Below, in pieces: positions 54,212 through 64,000 of a DNA stretch of 64,000 nucleotides. Location of the stretch: assembly GCF_016827605.1 (NCBI RefSeq), contig NZ_JAEPJQ010000004.1:186001-250000 (forward strand), read 5' to 3'. The stretch's first letter is position 1. Each line of letters opens with the position of its first letter. The stretch is from Hyunsoonleella ulvae (GTDB taxonomy: Bacteria; Bacteroidota; Bacteroidia; Flavobacteriales; Flavobacteriaceae). Below the pieces are notes generated by a model. That model was not told the DNA's origin and did not search any database. It was given only the letters and a program-made list of their open reading frames with translations. Made by a program: the position numbers and the translations under genes.

Positions 54212-55498
54212 TTATCTCTTATCTACATCAATAAACGCTCTTTCTGTAGCACCAATATATACTTGTCTTGGTCTACCAATAGGTTCTTTGCGTAAACGCA
54301 TTTCTCTCCATTGTGCAATCCATCCTGGTAAACGACCTATAGCAAACATTACTGTAAACATCTCGGTTGGAATACCCATTGCTCTATAGATAATACCTGA
54401 ATAAAAATCTACGTTAGGATATAGCTTTCTATCCACAAAATATTGATCTTCTAAAGCTTCTTTTTCTAAACCTTTAGCTATATCTAATATTGGGTCTTCA
54501 ATACCTAAATCATGTAAAACTTGATCTGCTGCCTTTTTAATAATTTTTGCTCTAGGATCAAAATTCTTGTATACACGATGTCCAAAGCCCATTAATCTAA
54601 ATGGATCATTTTTGTCCTTAGCCTTTGCCATATACTTTTTAGTATCTCCACCATCGGCTTGTATCGCTTCCAACATTTCTAAAACTGCTTGGTTAGCACC
54701 TCCGTGAAGTGGTCCCCATAATGCAGAAATTCCCGCAGAAATTGAAGCAAATAAACCAGCATGAGATGAACCAACGATTCTTACAGTAGAAGTAGAACAG
54801 TTCTGCTCATGATCGGCATGCAAAATTAATAGCTTATCTAAAGCATCTACTAATACTGGGTTTTGGATGTAACAGCTGTTAGGTTTTGAGAACATCATCT
54901 TTAAAAGGTTCTCTACATAACCTAGAGTATTATCTCCGTAATCTAGAGGTTGCCCTTGTTTTTTTCGCATTGTCCAAGCTACTAAAACTGGCATTTTACC
55001 TAATAGTCTTACAACAGACTTATACATGTCTTCTTCAGAATCTACATTAACAGAGGATGGGTTAAATGCTGTAAGTGCACTTGTTAAAGAAGAAATAACA
55101 CCCATTGGATGTGCTGCTTTAGGAAAAGCATCTAAAATCTTTTTGATATCCTCATCTACTGCCGACTCTGCTTTGATATCGTCATGAAACTTATCATTTT
55201 GTTCTTTAGTAGGTAATTCTCCAAAAATTAAAAGATAAGCTACCTCCAAAAAATCAACTTTATTCGCTAACTCTGCAATATCATAACCACGATATCTTAA
55301 GATTCCTTTTTCTCCATCTAGGAACGTAATGGCACTTTCGCAAGATCCTGTATTTTTATAACCTGGATCTATTGTAATTACACCATTAGTTGCTGCTCTT
55401 AATTTTGATATATTAATAGCTAGCTCATCCTCGGTTCCCTTTATAATTGGAAACTCATGTTTTTCTCCATTAATCTCTAGAATAGCGGTATCTGACAT
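54212..55498 (-). CDS. gltA: Citrate synthase
   Basis: Condenses oxaloacetate and acetyl-CoA as the first step of the TCA cycle. The 428-residue protein is a type II (hexameric) form. LHADHEQNCSTSTVR (about 231-245) and WGPLHGGANQAVLEML (about 265-280) carry the two catalytic His regions; GFGHRVYKNFDPRA and DFYSGIIYRAMGIP follow with the catalytic Asp. Full length; monocistronic with its own terminator. Confidence 0.97.
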   Translation of the reverse strand: MSDTAILEINGEKHEFPIIKGTEDELAINISKLRAATNGVITIDPGYKNTGSCESAITFLDGEKGILRYRGYDIAELANKVDFLEVAYLLIFGELPTKEQNDKFHDDIKAESAVDEDIKKILDAFPKAAHPMGVISSLTSALTAFNPSSVNVDSEEDMYKSVVRLLGKMPVLVAWTMRKKQGQPLDYGDNTLGYVENLLKMMFSKPNSCYIQNPVLVDALDKLLILHADHEQNCSTSTVRIVGSSHAGLFASISAGISALWGPLHGGANQAVLEMLEAIQADGGDTKKYMAKAKDKNDPFRLMGFGHRVYKNFDPRAKIIKKAADQVLHDLGIEDPILDIAKGLEKEALEDQYFVDRKLYPNVDFYSGIIYRAMGIPTEMFTVMFAIGRLPGWIAQWREMRLRKEPIGRPRQVYIGATERAFIDVDKR

Positions 55499-55815
55499 AT
55501 GTTTTTACGTTTAATTTTTTCGGATTGCTAAATTACAAAATATCCCTTGATTTTAAGAAGTCTGCAAGCAAAGGTTTTGTTAATTTAGAAATCGATAAAA
55601 TCAATGCCAAAAAAAGCGATTAGCTCAAAGTTTATCACGTTTTGCTTTAAATTTTATAAATTAGACTAACTACGTAGCTTCTAAATAACAAAATAAGTAT
55701 TACTACTTAGAATTTTTTATTAGATATAATATGTTATTTCTGTATAAAATTTAAGTTGAAGTTTGATGATTTTCATCAATTTTAAAAGTGGCCATCAAAT
55801 AGCATAGGTAATTTG
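55499..55815. other. Intergenic region between gltA and the eno terminator
   Basis: AT-rich, no gene. An inverted repeat TTGATGA-TTT-TCATCAA lies at 55763-55779. I did not find a convincing TAnnTTTG element for gltA. Confidence 0.35.
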
Positions 55816-55851
55816 AAAAAAAACCTGTTATCTTTTTATAATAACAGGTTT
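55816..55851 (-). terminator. Terminator of eno
   Basis: AAACCTGTTAT (55821-55831) pairs with ATAACAGGTTT (55841-55851); the minus-strand T-tract is the A-run at 55816-55823. Confidence 0.85.
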
Positions 55852-55876
55852 TTGTATTTAGTATTTGGAACTTTTG

Positions 55877-57187
<1,311 letters not shown>

Positions 57188-57198
57188 TTATTGCCTTA

Positions 57199-57206
57199 CA
57201 AATTTA
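57199..57206 (-). promoter_or_regulatory. Putative eno promoter -7 element TAAATTTG
   Basis: An exact TAnnTTTG match on the minus strand about 33 bases before the eno ATG. Confidence 0.5.
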
Positions 57207-57249
57207 AGGCTTAAAACTGTTTTATTTACTAGCTTATATCATAAAATGA

Positions 57250-57286
57250 CAAAAAGAAAGCTATAACGTTTTAGTACACTATAGCT
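57250..57286 (-). terminator. Terminator of carA
   Basis: AGCTATA (57259-57265) pairs with TATAGCT (57280-57286); the minus-strand product continues into a T-rich stretch (TTTCTTTTTG). The stem is short, so termination may be partial. Confidence 0.5.
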
Positions 57287-57301
57287 CTATTTTATATGAT
57301 A

Positions 57302-58426
57302 TTATTCTACTGTTGACAATTTACTTTTCTTTATATTCTCAACAAATTGATCGAATAAATATGAAGAATCATGTGGTCCTGGGCTTGCCTCTGGGTGATA
57401 TTGTACTGAAAATACATTTTTATCTTTCATTGCTAAACCTGCTACAGTATCGTCATTGAGATGGATGTGCGTTACTTGTAAATCTCCATTTGCTTCTGCT
57501 TCCTCTCTATTTACTGCAAAACCATGGTTTTGCGAAGTGATTTCTCCTTTTCCTGTAATTAGATTTTTTACAGGATGATTGATACCTCTGTGTCCATTAT
57601 ACATTTTATAGGTAGATACTCCATTTGCAATAGCGATTACTTGGTGCCCCAAACAAATGCCAAATAATGGCAAATCTCTTTTTATAATTTCTTTGGCAAC
57701 TGCTTGCGCATCAACTAAAGGTTCTGGATCTCCTGGTCCGTTAGACAAGAAGTAGCCATCTGGATTAAAAGCTTCTAAGTCTTGAAATTTTGAATTGTAT
57801 GGAAATACTTTAATGTAGCAATCCCTACTTGCTATATTTCTTAAGATGTTCTTTTTAATTCCAATATCTAAGGCTGCAACCTTGTATGTTGCATTTTCAT
57901 TACCAAAATAATAAGGCTCTTTTGTGGATACTTTGCTTGCTAATTCCAACCCTTCCATACTTGGTACTTCTGCCAATTGTTTTTTTAGCCCTTCTATATT
58001 GTCAACTTCCGTAGAAATCACTGCATTCATGGCTCCGTGTTCTCTAATATAGCTTACTAAAGCTCTTGTATCAACATCTGAAACAGCCAGTAAATTATTT
58101 TTATCTAGAAAATTTTCTAAAGATCCATCTGCTGCCGGACGTGAGTACTCGTAACTAAAGTTTTTTACGATTAAACCAGCAATCTTGATAGAATCTGATT
58201 CTACTTCGTCCTCATTAGTACCATAATTACCAATGTGTGCATTGGTAGCTACCATTAATTGTCCGTAATATGAGGGATCTGTAAAAATCTCTTGATACCC
58301 TGTCATACCTGTATTAAAGCATACTTCCCCAAAAGCGGTTCCTTGCTTTCCTCCTACTGCTTTTCCATAAAAAATTGTACCATCTGCAAGCAGAACGATG
58401 GCATTTTGTTTCTTTTGATATTTCAT
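57302..58426 (-). CDS. carA: Carbamoyl-phosphate synthase small subunit
   Basis: The glutaminase subunit, which supplies ammonia to CarB for arginine and pyrimidine synthesis. The N-terminal CPSase domain (LADGTIFYGKAVGG, GEVCFNTGMTGYQEIFTDPSY) is followed by a class I amidotransferase domain with the nucleophile Cys in FGICLGHQ and the His-Glu pair in QYHPEASPGPHDS. 374 residues, full length. carB is not in the window, so the two subunit genes are apart. It lies just after the ribosomal operon terminator. Confidence 0.96.
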   Translation of the reverse strand: MKYQKKQNAIVLLADGTIFYGKAVGGKQGTAFGEVCFNTGMTGYQEIFTDPSYYGQLMVATNAHIGNYGTNEDEVESDSIKIAGLIVKNFSYEYSRPAADGSLENFLDKNNLLAVSDVDTRALVSYIREHGAMNAVISTEVDNIEGLKKQLAEVPSMEGLELASKVSTKEPYYFGNENATYKVAALDIGIKKNILRNIASRDCYIKVFPYNSKFQDLEAFNPDGYFLSNGPGDPEPLVDAQAVAKEIIKRDLPLFGICLGHQVIAIANGVSTYKMYNGHRGINHPVKNLITGKGEITSQNHGFAVNREEAEANGDLQVTHIHLNDDTVAGLAMKDKNVFSVQYHPEASPGPHDSSYLFDQFVENIKKSKLSTVE

Positions 58427-58486
58427 TCTTATCTTTTATAAGATTCCCGCATTCACGAGAACAAAGTTTTACAAAAATTCAAAAAA

Positions 58487-58516
58487 AAAGGATAAACTAA
58501 AAATTGTTTATCCTTT
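58487..58516 (-). terminator. Terminator at the end of the ribosomal protein operon
   Basis: AAAGGATAAAC (58487-58497) pairs with GTTTATCCTTT (58506-58516). The minus-strand transcript runs into a long T-tract. It separates rplQ from carA. Confidence 0.85.
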
Positions 58517-58539
58517 ATATATTAAATGCTTATTAACAT

Positions 58540-59019
58540 TTATTCTTCCTCTTCGTTAGTTGATTTTGTTTCAACAGGTGCAGCAGCAGCTACAGCTTTA
58601 CTACCTCCTCTTCTACTTCTTCTAGTAGTTTTCTTAGCTTTTTTACCAGCATTATAGATTTCATTGTAATCTACTAACTCGATCATTGCCATATCAGCAT
58701 TATCTCCTAAACGATTACCTAACTTAATAATTCTAGTATAACCACCTGGTCTATCTGCTACCTTTGTTGCAACATCTCTAAATAACTCTGTTACTGCATC
58801 TTTCTGTCTTAGCTTACTAAAAACAATACGTCTGTTATGTGTTGTATCTTCTTTAGATTTAGTTACTAAAGGCTCTACAAATTTCTTTAAAGCTTTTGCC
58901 TTAGCTACAGTTGTGTTAATACGCTTGTGCTCTATTAAAGAACATGCCATATTAGCTAACATTGCTTTTCTGTGAGCAGTTTGTCTACCTAAGTGATTGA
59001 ATTTTTTTCCGTGTCTCAT
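58540..59019 (-). CDS. rplQ: 50S ribosomal protein L17
   Basis: [20 protein letters not shown] at the start is diagnostic for bL17. The conserved core (about 1-118) includes [18 protein letters not shown] and [21 protein letters not shown] charged C-terminal extension rich in Lys, Arg, Ala and ending in Glu is common in Bacteroidota. Last gene of the S10-spc-alpha type operon. Confidence 0.97.
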   Translation of the reverse strand: MRHGKKFNHLGRQTAHRKAMLANMACSLIEHKRINTTVAKAKALKKFVEPLVTKSKEDTTHNRRIVFSKLRQKDAVTELFRDVATKVADRPGGYTRIIKLGNRLGDNADMAMIELVDYNEIYNAGKKAKKTTRRSRRGGSKAVAAAAPVETKSTNEEEE

Positions 59020-59091
59020 GACCTTTGTTTTAAACTTCTATCTTGCTACTACACTCTTTTTGAGGAGCAAATTATAGAAGAGTTGATTAAT

Positions 59092-60084
59092 TTAATCTTT
59101 ATCTAATTTATATTTACTTAAGTCCATCCCGAAGTTGAGCCCTTTAACATGTACTAGCTCTTCAAGCTCTGTTAAAGATTTCTTCCCGAAGTTACGGAAC
59201 TTCATTAAATCGTTTTTGTTGAATGATACTAAGTCTCCTAAAGTATCTACTTCTGCGGCTTTTAAACAGTTAAGCGCACGAACGGATAAATCCATATCGA
59301 TTAGCTTAGTTTTTAACAACTGACGCATGTGAAGCGACTCTTCATCATAAGTTTCAGTTTGTGCAATTTCATCCGCTTCAAGAGTGATACGCTCATCAGA
59401 GAATAACATGAAGTGGTGAATTAACGTTTTAGCGGCTTCAGTTAACGCATCTTGAGGTGTGATTGAACCATCAGTAATAATTTCAAAAACTAACTTCTCA
59501 TAATCCGTTTTTTGTTCTACACGGTAATTCTCAATGCTATACTTCACATTTTTTATTGGTGTGTAGATAGAATCTGTAAAGATAGTTCCCATAGGTGCAG
59601 ATGGTTTTTTATTTTCTTCTGCTGGTACATAACCTCTACCTTTTTCTATAGTGATTTCCATATTGATGCTCACTTTAGGATCTAAATTACAGATAACCAA
59701 TTCTGAATTTAATACTTGGAATCCTGAAATAAACTTCTGGAAGTCTCCTGCTAATATTTGCTCTTGCCCTGAAATTGAAATTGAGATAGACTCGTTATCA
59801 ATGTCTTCTATTTGTCTTTTAAAACGAACTTGCTTTAAGTTTAAGATGATTTCAGTTACATCTTCAACTACGCCAGCGATGGTTGAAAATTCGTGATCTA
59901 CGCCTTCAATCCTTACTGAAGTAATTGCAAATCCTTCTAAAGAAGATAATAATACTCTTCTCAATGCATTTCCCACTGTTAAACCATAACCAGGCTCTAA
60001 AGGTCTGAATTCGAATTTACCTTCGAAATCAGTAGAATCGATCATGATAACTTTGTCGGGCTTTTGAAAACTAAATACTGCCAT
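59092..60084 (-). CDS. rpoA: RNA polymerase subunit alpha
   Basis: The assembly platform of RNA polymerase. The N-terminal domain includes [24 protein letters not shown] (about 27-50) and [18 protein letters not shown]; the C-terminal domain (about 255-320) holds [21 protein letters not shown] and the helix-hairpin-helix [15 protein letters not shown] that contacts UP elements and activators. 330 residues, full length. Between rpsD and rplQ, as in most bacteria. Confidence 0.98.
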   Translation of the reverse strand: MAVFSFQKPDKVIMIDSTDFEGKFEFRPLEPGYGLTVGNALRRVLLSSLEGFAITSVRIEGVDHEFSTIAGVVEDVTEIILNLKQVRFKRQIEDIDNESISISISGQEQILAGDFQKFISGFQVLNSELVICNLDPKVSINMEITIEKGRGYVPAEENKKPSAPMGTIFTDSIYTPIKNVKYSIENYRVEQKTDYEKLVFEIITDGSITPQDALTEAAKTLIHHFMLFSDERITLEADEIAQTETYDEESLHMRQLLKTKLIDMDLSVRALNCLKAAEVDTLGDLVSFNKNDLMKFRNFGKKSLTELEELVHVKGLNFGMDLSKYKLDKD

Positions 60085-60184
60085 GTGTGTGTTTCTTCGT
60101 TTTAATTGTTATTTGGTTGCGCGGTTTATAAGTTTGAAGAAGTACAAATAAACCCTTTGGCCAAATACCAATGTTGTTAATTTA

Positions 60185-60790
60185 TTATTTAGAATATAAT
60201 TCGACGATGAATTGTTCGTTGATATTTTCTGGAATTTGGATTCTCGCTGGAACTGATACATAAGTACCTGATTTAGTATCATTATTCCAAGTAATCCATT
60301 CGTAAACGTGACTTGAGTTTGACAACGATCTATCGATAGCCTCAAGAGATTTGGACTTCTCTCTTACAGCTACAACATCTCCAGCCTTTAATTGGTAAGA
60401 TGGAATGTTTACAATCTCTCCATTTACTGTGATGTGTCTATGTGATACTAATTGACGTGCACCGCTTCTAGATGGAGAAATTCCCATTCTGTAAACCACA
60501 TTATCTAAACGAGATTCACATAATTGTAATAATACTTCACCTGTAATACCTTGAGCCGCTCTTGCCTTCTTAAAGAGGCCTCTAAATTGACGCTCTAAAA
60601 TACCGTAAGTGTATTTTGCTTTTTGCTTTTCTGCTAATTGGATAGCGTACTCAGATTTTTTACCACGTCTTCTGTTATTACCGTGTTGTCCTGGAGGGTA
60701 ATTTCTTTTTTCAAAAGATTTATCTTCTCCGAAGATAGCTTCGCCGAATTTACGAGCGATTTTTGTTTTTGGACCAGTATATCTTGCCAT
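60185..60790 (-). CDS. rpsD: 30S ribosomal protein S4
   Basis: A primary 16S rRNA binder and assembly protein. [21 protein letters not shown] at the N terminus is followed by the S4 domain (about 92-155, [34 protein letters not shown]). 201 residues, full length. The N terminus lacks the four-Cys zinc motif (no CxxC), so it is a zinc-free form. Confidence 0.98.
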   Translation of the reverse strand: MARYTGPKTKIARKFGEAIFGEDKSFEKRNYPPGQHGNNRRRGKKSEYAIQLAEKQKAKYTYGILERQFRGLFKKARAAQGITGEVLLQLCESRLDNVVYRMGISPSRSGARQLVSHRHITVNGEIVNIPSYQLKAGDVVAVREKSKSLEAIDRSLSNSSHVYEWITWNNDTKSGTYVSVPARIQIPENINEQFIVELYSK

Positions 60791-60968
60791 TTTTAATTGT
60801 TTTTGAGAGTAGTTATGAATTAAGGTCTAAATCTTATCCTTCGATAACCGTAAATCTCCCGTTGATACTTGTTTGTTTTTTCGGTGTGCAAATTTATGCA
60901 AAAAATTAATATCATCTGACAAACAGACAATATTAATTTTCTTATTTAAAACACTTTGATTAAAGTGA

Positions 60969-61352
60969 TTAAACTCTTCTACGTTTTGGTGGACGACATC
61001 CGTTGTGTGGTAGCGGAGTTACATCAATGATTTCTGTAACTTCTATACCAGCATTGTGTATAGAACGAATAGCAGATTCTCTACCATTTCCAGGACCTTT
61101 TACGTACACCTTCACTTTCTTTAGTCCAGCTTCTAGTGCTGTACCAGCAGCATCTTCGGCTGCTAATTGCGCAGCGTATGGTGTGTTTTTCTTTGATCCT
61201 CTAAATCCCATTTTACCAGCTGAAGACCAAGAGATTACATCTCCTTTCTTGTTGGTTAATGAAATAATGATATTGTTAAAAGAAGCTGTTACGTGTGCTT
61301 CTCCTACTGCATCTACTATTACTTTACGTTTTTTTGTACTTGACTTTGCCAT
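60969..61352 (-). CDS. rpsK: 30S ribosomal protein S11
   Basis: 127 residues with the uS11 signatures [21 protein letters not shown] (about 17-37), [11 protein letters not shown] and the C-terminal [18 protein letters not shown]. Located at the platform of the 30S subunit near the 3' end of 16S rRNA. Preceded in transcription by rpsM, with a repeat-filled spacer. Confidence 0.98.
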   Translation of the reverse strand: MAKSSTKKRKVIVDAVGEAHVTASFNNIIISLTNKKGDVISWSSAGKMGFRGSKKNTPYAAQLAAEDAAGTALEAGLKKVKVYVKGPGNGRESAIRSIHNAGIEVTEIIDVTPLPHNGCRPPKRRRV

Positions 61353-61355
61353 ATT

Positions 61356-61450
61356 TTCTAGTTTCTAGTTGTTAGTTTTTAGTTGTTAGAATCCTAAACC
61401 TCTCGATTTCGAACAGATTCATCTAACTACTAAGTACTAATGACTAATGT
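61356..61450. repeat. Heptamer-based self-complementary spacer repeat, rpsM-rpsK
   Basis: The left arm consists of 7-bp units (CTAGTTT, CTAGTTG, TTAGTTT, TTAGTTG, TTAGAAT), the right arm of complementary 7-bp units (CTAACTA, CTAAGTA, CTAATGA, CTAATGT). A 51-bp core (61377-61427) is repeated with one mismatch at 61881-61931. The unit could fold into a long imperfect hairpin in the mRNA. Confidence 0.75.
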
Positions 61451-61458
61451 CTATATTA

Positions 61459-61833
61459 TTATTTAGTTGCCTTTTTCTTGTTAGCAACAGTTTTTCTTCT
61501 ACCTTTTCTTGTTCTAGAGTTATTTTTAGTGCGTTGTCCTCTTAAAGGAAGACCTGCTCTGTGACGAATACCTCTGTAACATCCTATATCCATTAAACGC
61601 TTAATGTTTAATTGCGTTTCAGAACGTAACTCACCTTCAATAGTATAAGTTCCAACAGCCTCACGGATAGCTCCAATTTCGTCGTCTGTCCAATCTTGTA
61701 CTTTGGTGTTTTCGTCAACTTTAGCTGTTGCTAAAATTTCTTTTGCTCTACTTTTACCTATTCCGTAGATATAAGTTAAGGAAATAGCCCCTCTTTTTTG
61801 TTTTGGTATGTCTACACCTGCAATTCTTGCCAT
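61459..61833 (-). CDS. rpsM: 30S ribosomal protein S13
   Basis: 124 residues with [26 protein letters not shown] at the start (uS13 signature), the helix-two-turn-helix and the basic C-terminal tail [18 protein letters not shown]. It contacts the 23S rRNA bridge and P-site tRNA. Full length; spacers on both sides carry repeats. Confidence 0.98.
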   Translation of the reverse strand: MARIAGVDIPKQKRGAISLTYIYGIGKSRAKEILATAKVDENTKVQDWTDDEIGAIREAVGTYTIEGELRSETQLNIKRLMDIGCYRGIRHRAGLPLRGQRTKNNSRTRKGRRKTVANKKKATK

Positions 61834-61871
61834 ATTGTTTTTAGTTTTTGTCCCCTTGCTTTGCTAGGGTA

Positions 61872-61950
61872 AATGTTAGCTTTTAGTTGTTAGAATCCTA
61901 AACCTTTCGATTTCGAACAGATTCATCTAACGTCTAAAACACTAATGACT
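61872..61950. repeat. Heptamer-based self-complementary spacer repeat, rpmJ-rpsM
   Basis: Contains the second copy of the 51-bp core (61881-61931), with a shorter left arm and right-arm heptamers CTAACGT, CTAAAAC, ACTAATG. Only one base differs from the core in the rpsM-rpsK spacer. Confidence 0.75.
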
Positions 61951-61956
61951 TAATTT

Positions 61957-62073
61957 TTAACCTTGTCTTTGTTTAAATCTAGGATTCTTTTTGTTGATTA
62001 CGTAAAGTCTTCCTTTTCTGCGCACAATTTTACAATCTGCACTTCTTTTTTTAACTGATGCTCTTACTTTCAT
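61957..62073 (-). CDS. rpmJ: 50S ribosomal protein L36
   Basis: A 38-residue protein encoded from ATG 62073 to TAA 61957: it begins [20 protein letters not shown] and ends NPRFKQRQG, the bL36 pattern. Only one Cys is present, so it is the zinc-free form. Conserved place between infA and rpsM. Confidence 0.95.
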   Translation of the reverse strand: MKVRASVKKRSADCKIVRRKGRLYVINKKNPRFKQRQG

Positions 62074-62079
62074 CTTAAT

Positions 62080-62160
62080 TTTAGTTTAAAAGTTCAAAAG
62101 TTCAAAGTTTAAAAGTTGATTAACTATACTTTACAACTTTCTACTTTATTACTTTACAAC
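62080..62160. repeat. Short-period self-complementary spacer, infA-rpmJ
   Basis: The left arm has GTTTAAAA / GTTCAAAA / GTTCAAAG units of about 8 bp; the right arm has CTTTACAA / CTTTCTA / CTTTATTA / CTTTACAA. The arms are complementary (AAAGTT against AACTTT). Same design as the neighbouring heptamer spacers but with a different unit. Confidence 0.55.
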
Positions 62161-62168
62161 TTAATGTT

Positions 62169-62384
62169 TTAATATCTATAAGTTATACGAGCCTTAGTTA
62201 AATCATAAGGGCTCATTTCTAATTTTACTTTGTCTCCTGGTAATAATTTGATATAGTGCATACGCATTTTACCAGAAATATGTGCAGTCACAATGTGACC
62301 ATTTTCTAATTCTACACGAAACATTGCATTTGATAATGCTTCTATTATCGTTCCGTCTTGTTCTATTGCTGCTTGTTTTGCCAT
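62169..62384 (-). CDS. infA: Translation initiation factor IF-1
   Basis: 71 residues, single OB fold: [64 protein letters not shown]. It binds the ribosomal A site during initiation. Located between secY and rpmJ as in many Bacteroidota. Confidence 0.98.
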   Translation of the reverse strand: MAKQAAIEQDGTIIEALSNAMFRVELENGHIVTAHISGKMRMHYIKLLPGDKVKLEMSPYDLTKARITYRY

Positions 62385-62385
62385 C

Positions 62386-62490
62386 TTCTAGTTTTTAGTT
62401 CTTAGTCTTTAATTGTTAGAACTATATTACTTTAAAATTTTATTTGAGTTTTATTTCTAATAATCTAATGACTAACTACTATCGTCTAAA
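62386..62490. repeat. Heptamer-based self-complementary spacer repeat, secY-infA
   Basis: The left arm has CTAGTTT, TTAGTTC, TTAGTCT, TTAATTG, TTAGAAC; the right arm has CTAATGA, CTAACTA, CTATCGT, CTAAATT. The centre differs from the 51-bp core of the two downstream spacers, so this is a related but older or independent unit. Confidence 0.65.
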
Positions 62491-62491
62491 T

Positions 62492-63847
62492 TTATGCTAC
62501 CGCTTTTCTGTTTTTACCTGTTTTCATCAAGCCATCGTAATGTCTATTCAACAAATACGAATTGATTTGTTGCATAGTGTCAATCGCTACACCAACCATA
62601 ATCAATAGTGATGTTCCTCCAAAGAACAATGCCCAACCTTGGGTAACATTCATTAGTTTTACAATAATTGCAGGGAACACTGCTATTAGTGCCAAAAATA
62701 TAGAACCAGGCAAAGTTATCTGAGACATTATTTTATCAAGGTACTCTGAAGTTTCAGACCCTGGACGAATTCCTGGAATAAAACCTCCACTACGTTTTAA
62801 ATCGTCTGCCATTTTGTTAGTTGGTACTGTGATCGCTGTATAGAAATACGTAAATACGATAATCAACAGTGCGAAAATTAGATTATACCAAAATCCAAAT
62901 ATATCAGAGAAATTAGTTTGCATCCATAAACCAGCAGCTGTATCTTTCATGAAAGAAGATCCTCCAATTAAGCCTGGTACAAACATGATAGCCTGAGCAA
63001 AAATGATAGGCATTACACCTGATGCATTTAACTTTAATGGGATGTATTGTCTAGACCCACCAGCTGCAGCTCTTTCATATCCACCAGAGGCAGTACGTCT
63101 TGCATATTGCACTGCAATTTTTCTTACTGCCATAACTAACATTACTGAAGCTAGTATGATAACAAACCAAACCACTAGCTCAATCAATATCATAATTAAA
63201 CCACCATTAGATTCTGTTACCCTAGCAGCATATTCTTGAACAAACGATTGTGGTAAAGTTGCAATGATACCTACCATAATTAACAGTGAAATACCATTAC
63301 CAATACCTTTATCAGTAATCTTCTCTCCTAACCACATGGCGAAAATACAACCTGTTACTAAAATGATTACTGATGAAAAATAAAATGTAAACCCTGTTCC
63401 TATAAGAAAAGCTGAATTTGGTATACCAAAAGCAGGTTGTAAACTTGCCAAATAACCAGGAGCTTGTACTAAACAAATTAAAATAGTCAACCAACGTGTT
63501 ATCTGAGTAATTTTCTTTTGTCCACTAGCACCTTCCTTTTGTAATTTTTGCAAATAAGGAATAGCTATCCCCATTAACTGTACAACAATAGAAGCCGAAA
63601 TGTAAGGCATAATACCAAGTGCAAAAACCGAAGCATTAGCAAATGCTCCACCAGTAAAAGCATTAAGCAAGCCTAATAAACCTCCATCAGCCTTATCTGC
63701 TAAACCACTTAATTGACTAGCGTCAATACCAGGTAATACCACTTGGGCACCAAATCGATAAACCAATAACAGACTCAAAGTAACAATGATTCTGTTTCTT
63801 AGTTCCTCAATTTTCCAAACATTTTTTATTGATTCTATAAATTTCAT
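62492..63847 (-). CDS. secY: Preprotein translocase subunit SecY
   Basis: The channel subunit of the Sec translocon. 451 residues with ten hydrophobic segments; the first follows VWKIEELRNRIIVTLSLLLVYRFGAQVVLPGID. LGIMPYISASIVVQLM (about 76-91) and TDKGIGNGISLLIMVGI (about 183-199) are SecY signatures. Full length, between rplO and infA. Confidence 0.98.
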   Translation of the reverse strand: MKFIESIKNVWKIEELRNRIIVTLSLLLVYRFGAQVVLPGIDASQLSGLADKADGGLLGLLNAFTGGAFANASVFALGIMPYISASIVVQLMGIAIPYLQKLQKEGASGQKKITQITRWLTILICLVQAPGYLASLQPAFGIPNSAFLIGTGFTFYFSSVIILVTGCIFAMWLGEKITDKGIGNGISLLIMVGIIATLPQSFVQEYAARVTESNGGLIMILIELVVWFVIILASVMLVMAVRKIAVQYARRTASGGYERAAAGGSRQYIPLKLNASGVMPIIFAQAIMFVPGLIGGSSFMKDTAAGLWMQTNFSDIFGFWYNLIFALLIIVFTYFYTAITVPTNKMADDLKRSGGFIPGIRPGSETSEYLDKIMSQITLPGSIFLALIAVFPAIIVKLMNVTQGWALFFGGTSLLIMVGVAIDTMQQINSYLLNRHYDGLMKTGKNRKAVA

Positions 63848-63861
63848 ACGTTAATGTATTC

Positions 63862-64000
63862 TTATAAAGTTATCGCTTCTCCTCCTGCTGCTTCTATTGC
63901 AGCTTTTGCTGAAGCAGAAAACTTATGGGCAGATACTTTTAATTTCGCTTTTAATTCTCCTCTTCCTAATATCTTAACTAAGTCGTTTTTACCAGCTAAT
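63862..64000 (-). CDS. rplO: 50S ribosomal protein L15, C-terminal part (cut by window edge)
   Basis: The last 45 or so residues of uL15 read [19 protein letters not shown], then an Ala/Ser-rich helix ([15 protein letters not shown]) and the stop at 63862. The 5' part lies beyond the window. Directly upstream of secY in transcription order. Confidence 0.93.
   Translation of the reverse strand, partial: LAGKNDLVKILGRGELKAKLKVSAHKFSASAKAAIEAAGGEAITL

Overview
The window comes from a low-GC marine-type member of the Bacteroidota, most likely Flavobacteriaceae. The signs are type IX secretion (T9SS) sorting domains, repeated TAnnTTTG -7 promoter elements, LytS/LytTR two-component pairs, a FecI/FecR/TonB-receptor cassette, a GatB-AspRS fusion and the rplO-secY-infA-rpmJ-rpsM-rpsK-rpsD-rpoA-rplQ order. 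The sequence is chromosomal. I saw no rRNA or tRNA gene, transposase, phage gene or CRISPR array.

Layout. 1-4.1 kb: the tail of a small His/Tyr-rich protein, gyrB and a porin-like outer membrane protein. 4.1-9.6 kb: gatC-gatA-gatB/aspS, which forms Asn-tRNA (and probably Gln-tRNA) by transamidation. It is preceded by what looks like a complete ribosome-mediated attenuator: promoter, a 15-codon leader peptide with eight Asn codons, mutually exclusive hairpins and an intrinsic terminator. 9.7-18.5 kb: metabolic and housekeeping genes (dlgD-like dehydrogenase, DUF202, DUF2911, queE, HerA-like ATPase) and a tight lipoprotein/YitT/cupin/hydrolase/rluF operon. 18.5-29.1 kb: a regulatory and surface-protein region with three LytTR-type or receiver-only regulators, two LytS-type kinases, a 17-residue-repeat adhesin-like protein and a T9SS lectin-like protein. 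29.2-33.0 kb: a probably truncated T9SS protein, folD and ffh. 33.2-35.9 kb: a serine hydrolase / ECF sigma / membrane protein cassette bounded by palindromic sites in inverted orientation. 36.3-42.2 kb: a lipoprotein divergent from a FecI-FecR-TonB receptor operon. 42.4-47.3 kb: a 1644-residue repetitive T9SS surface protein with a GC-rich block of four 375-bp repeats. 47.7-58.4 kb: argS with an unusual internal insertion, a TPR histidine kinase, two guanidino-group-modifying enzymes, gltA, eno and carA. 58.5-64 kb: the end of the ribosomal protein operon; several of its spacers are filled with short-period self-complementary repeats.

The strongest candidate for an undescribed system is the Asn-rich leader/attenuator in front of gatCAB-aspS. 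It would couple synthesis of the Asn-tRNA-forming machinery to the level of charged tRNA-Asn. Secondary candidates are the cassette bounded by attC-like inverted palindromes, the heptamer-based hairpin family in operon spacers, and the lysine-rich insertion in ArgRS. All functions are inferred from sequence reading alone; no database search or folding program was run.
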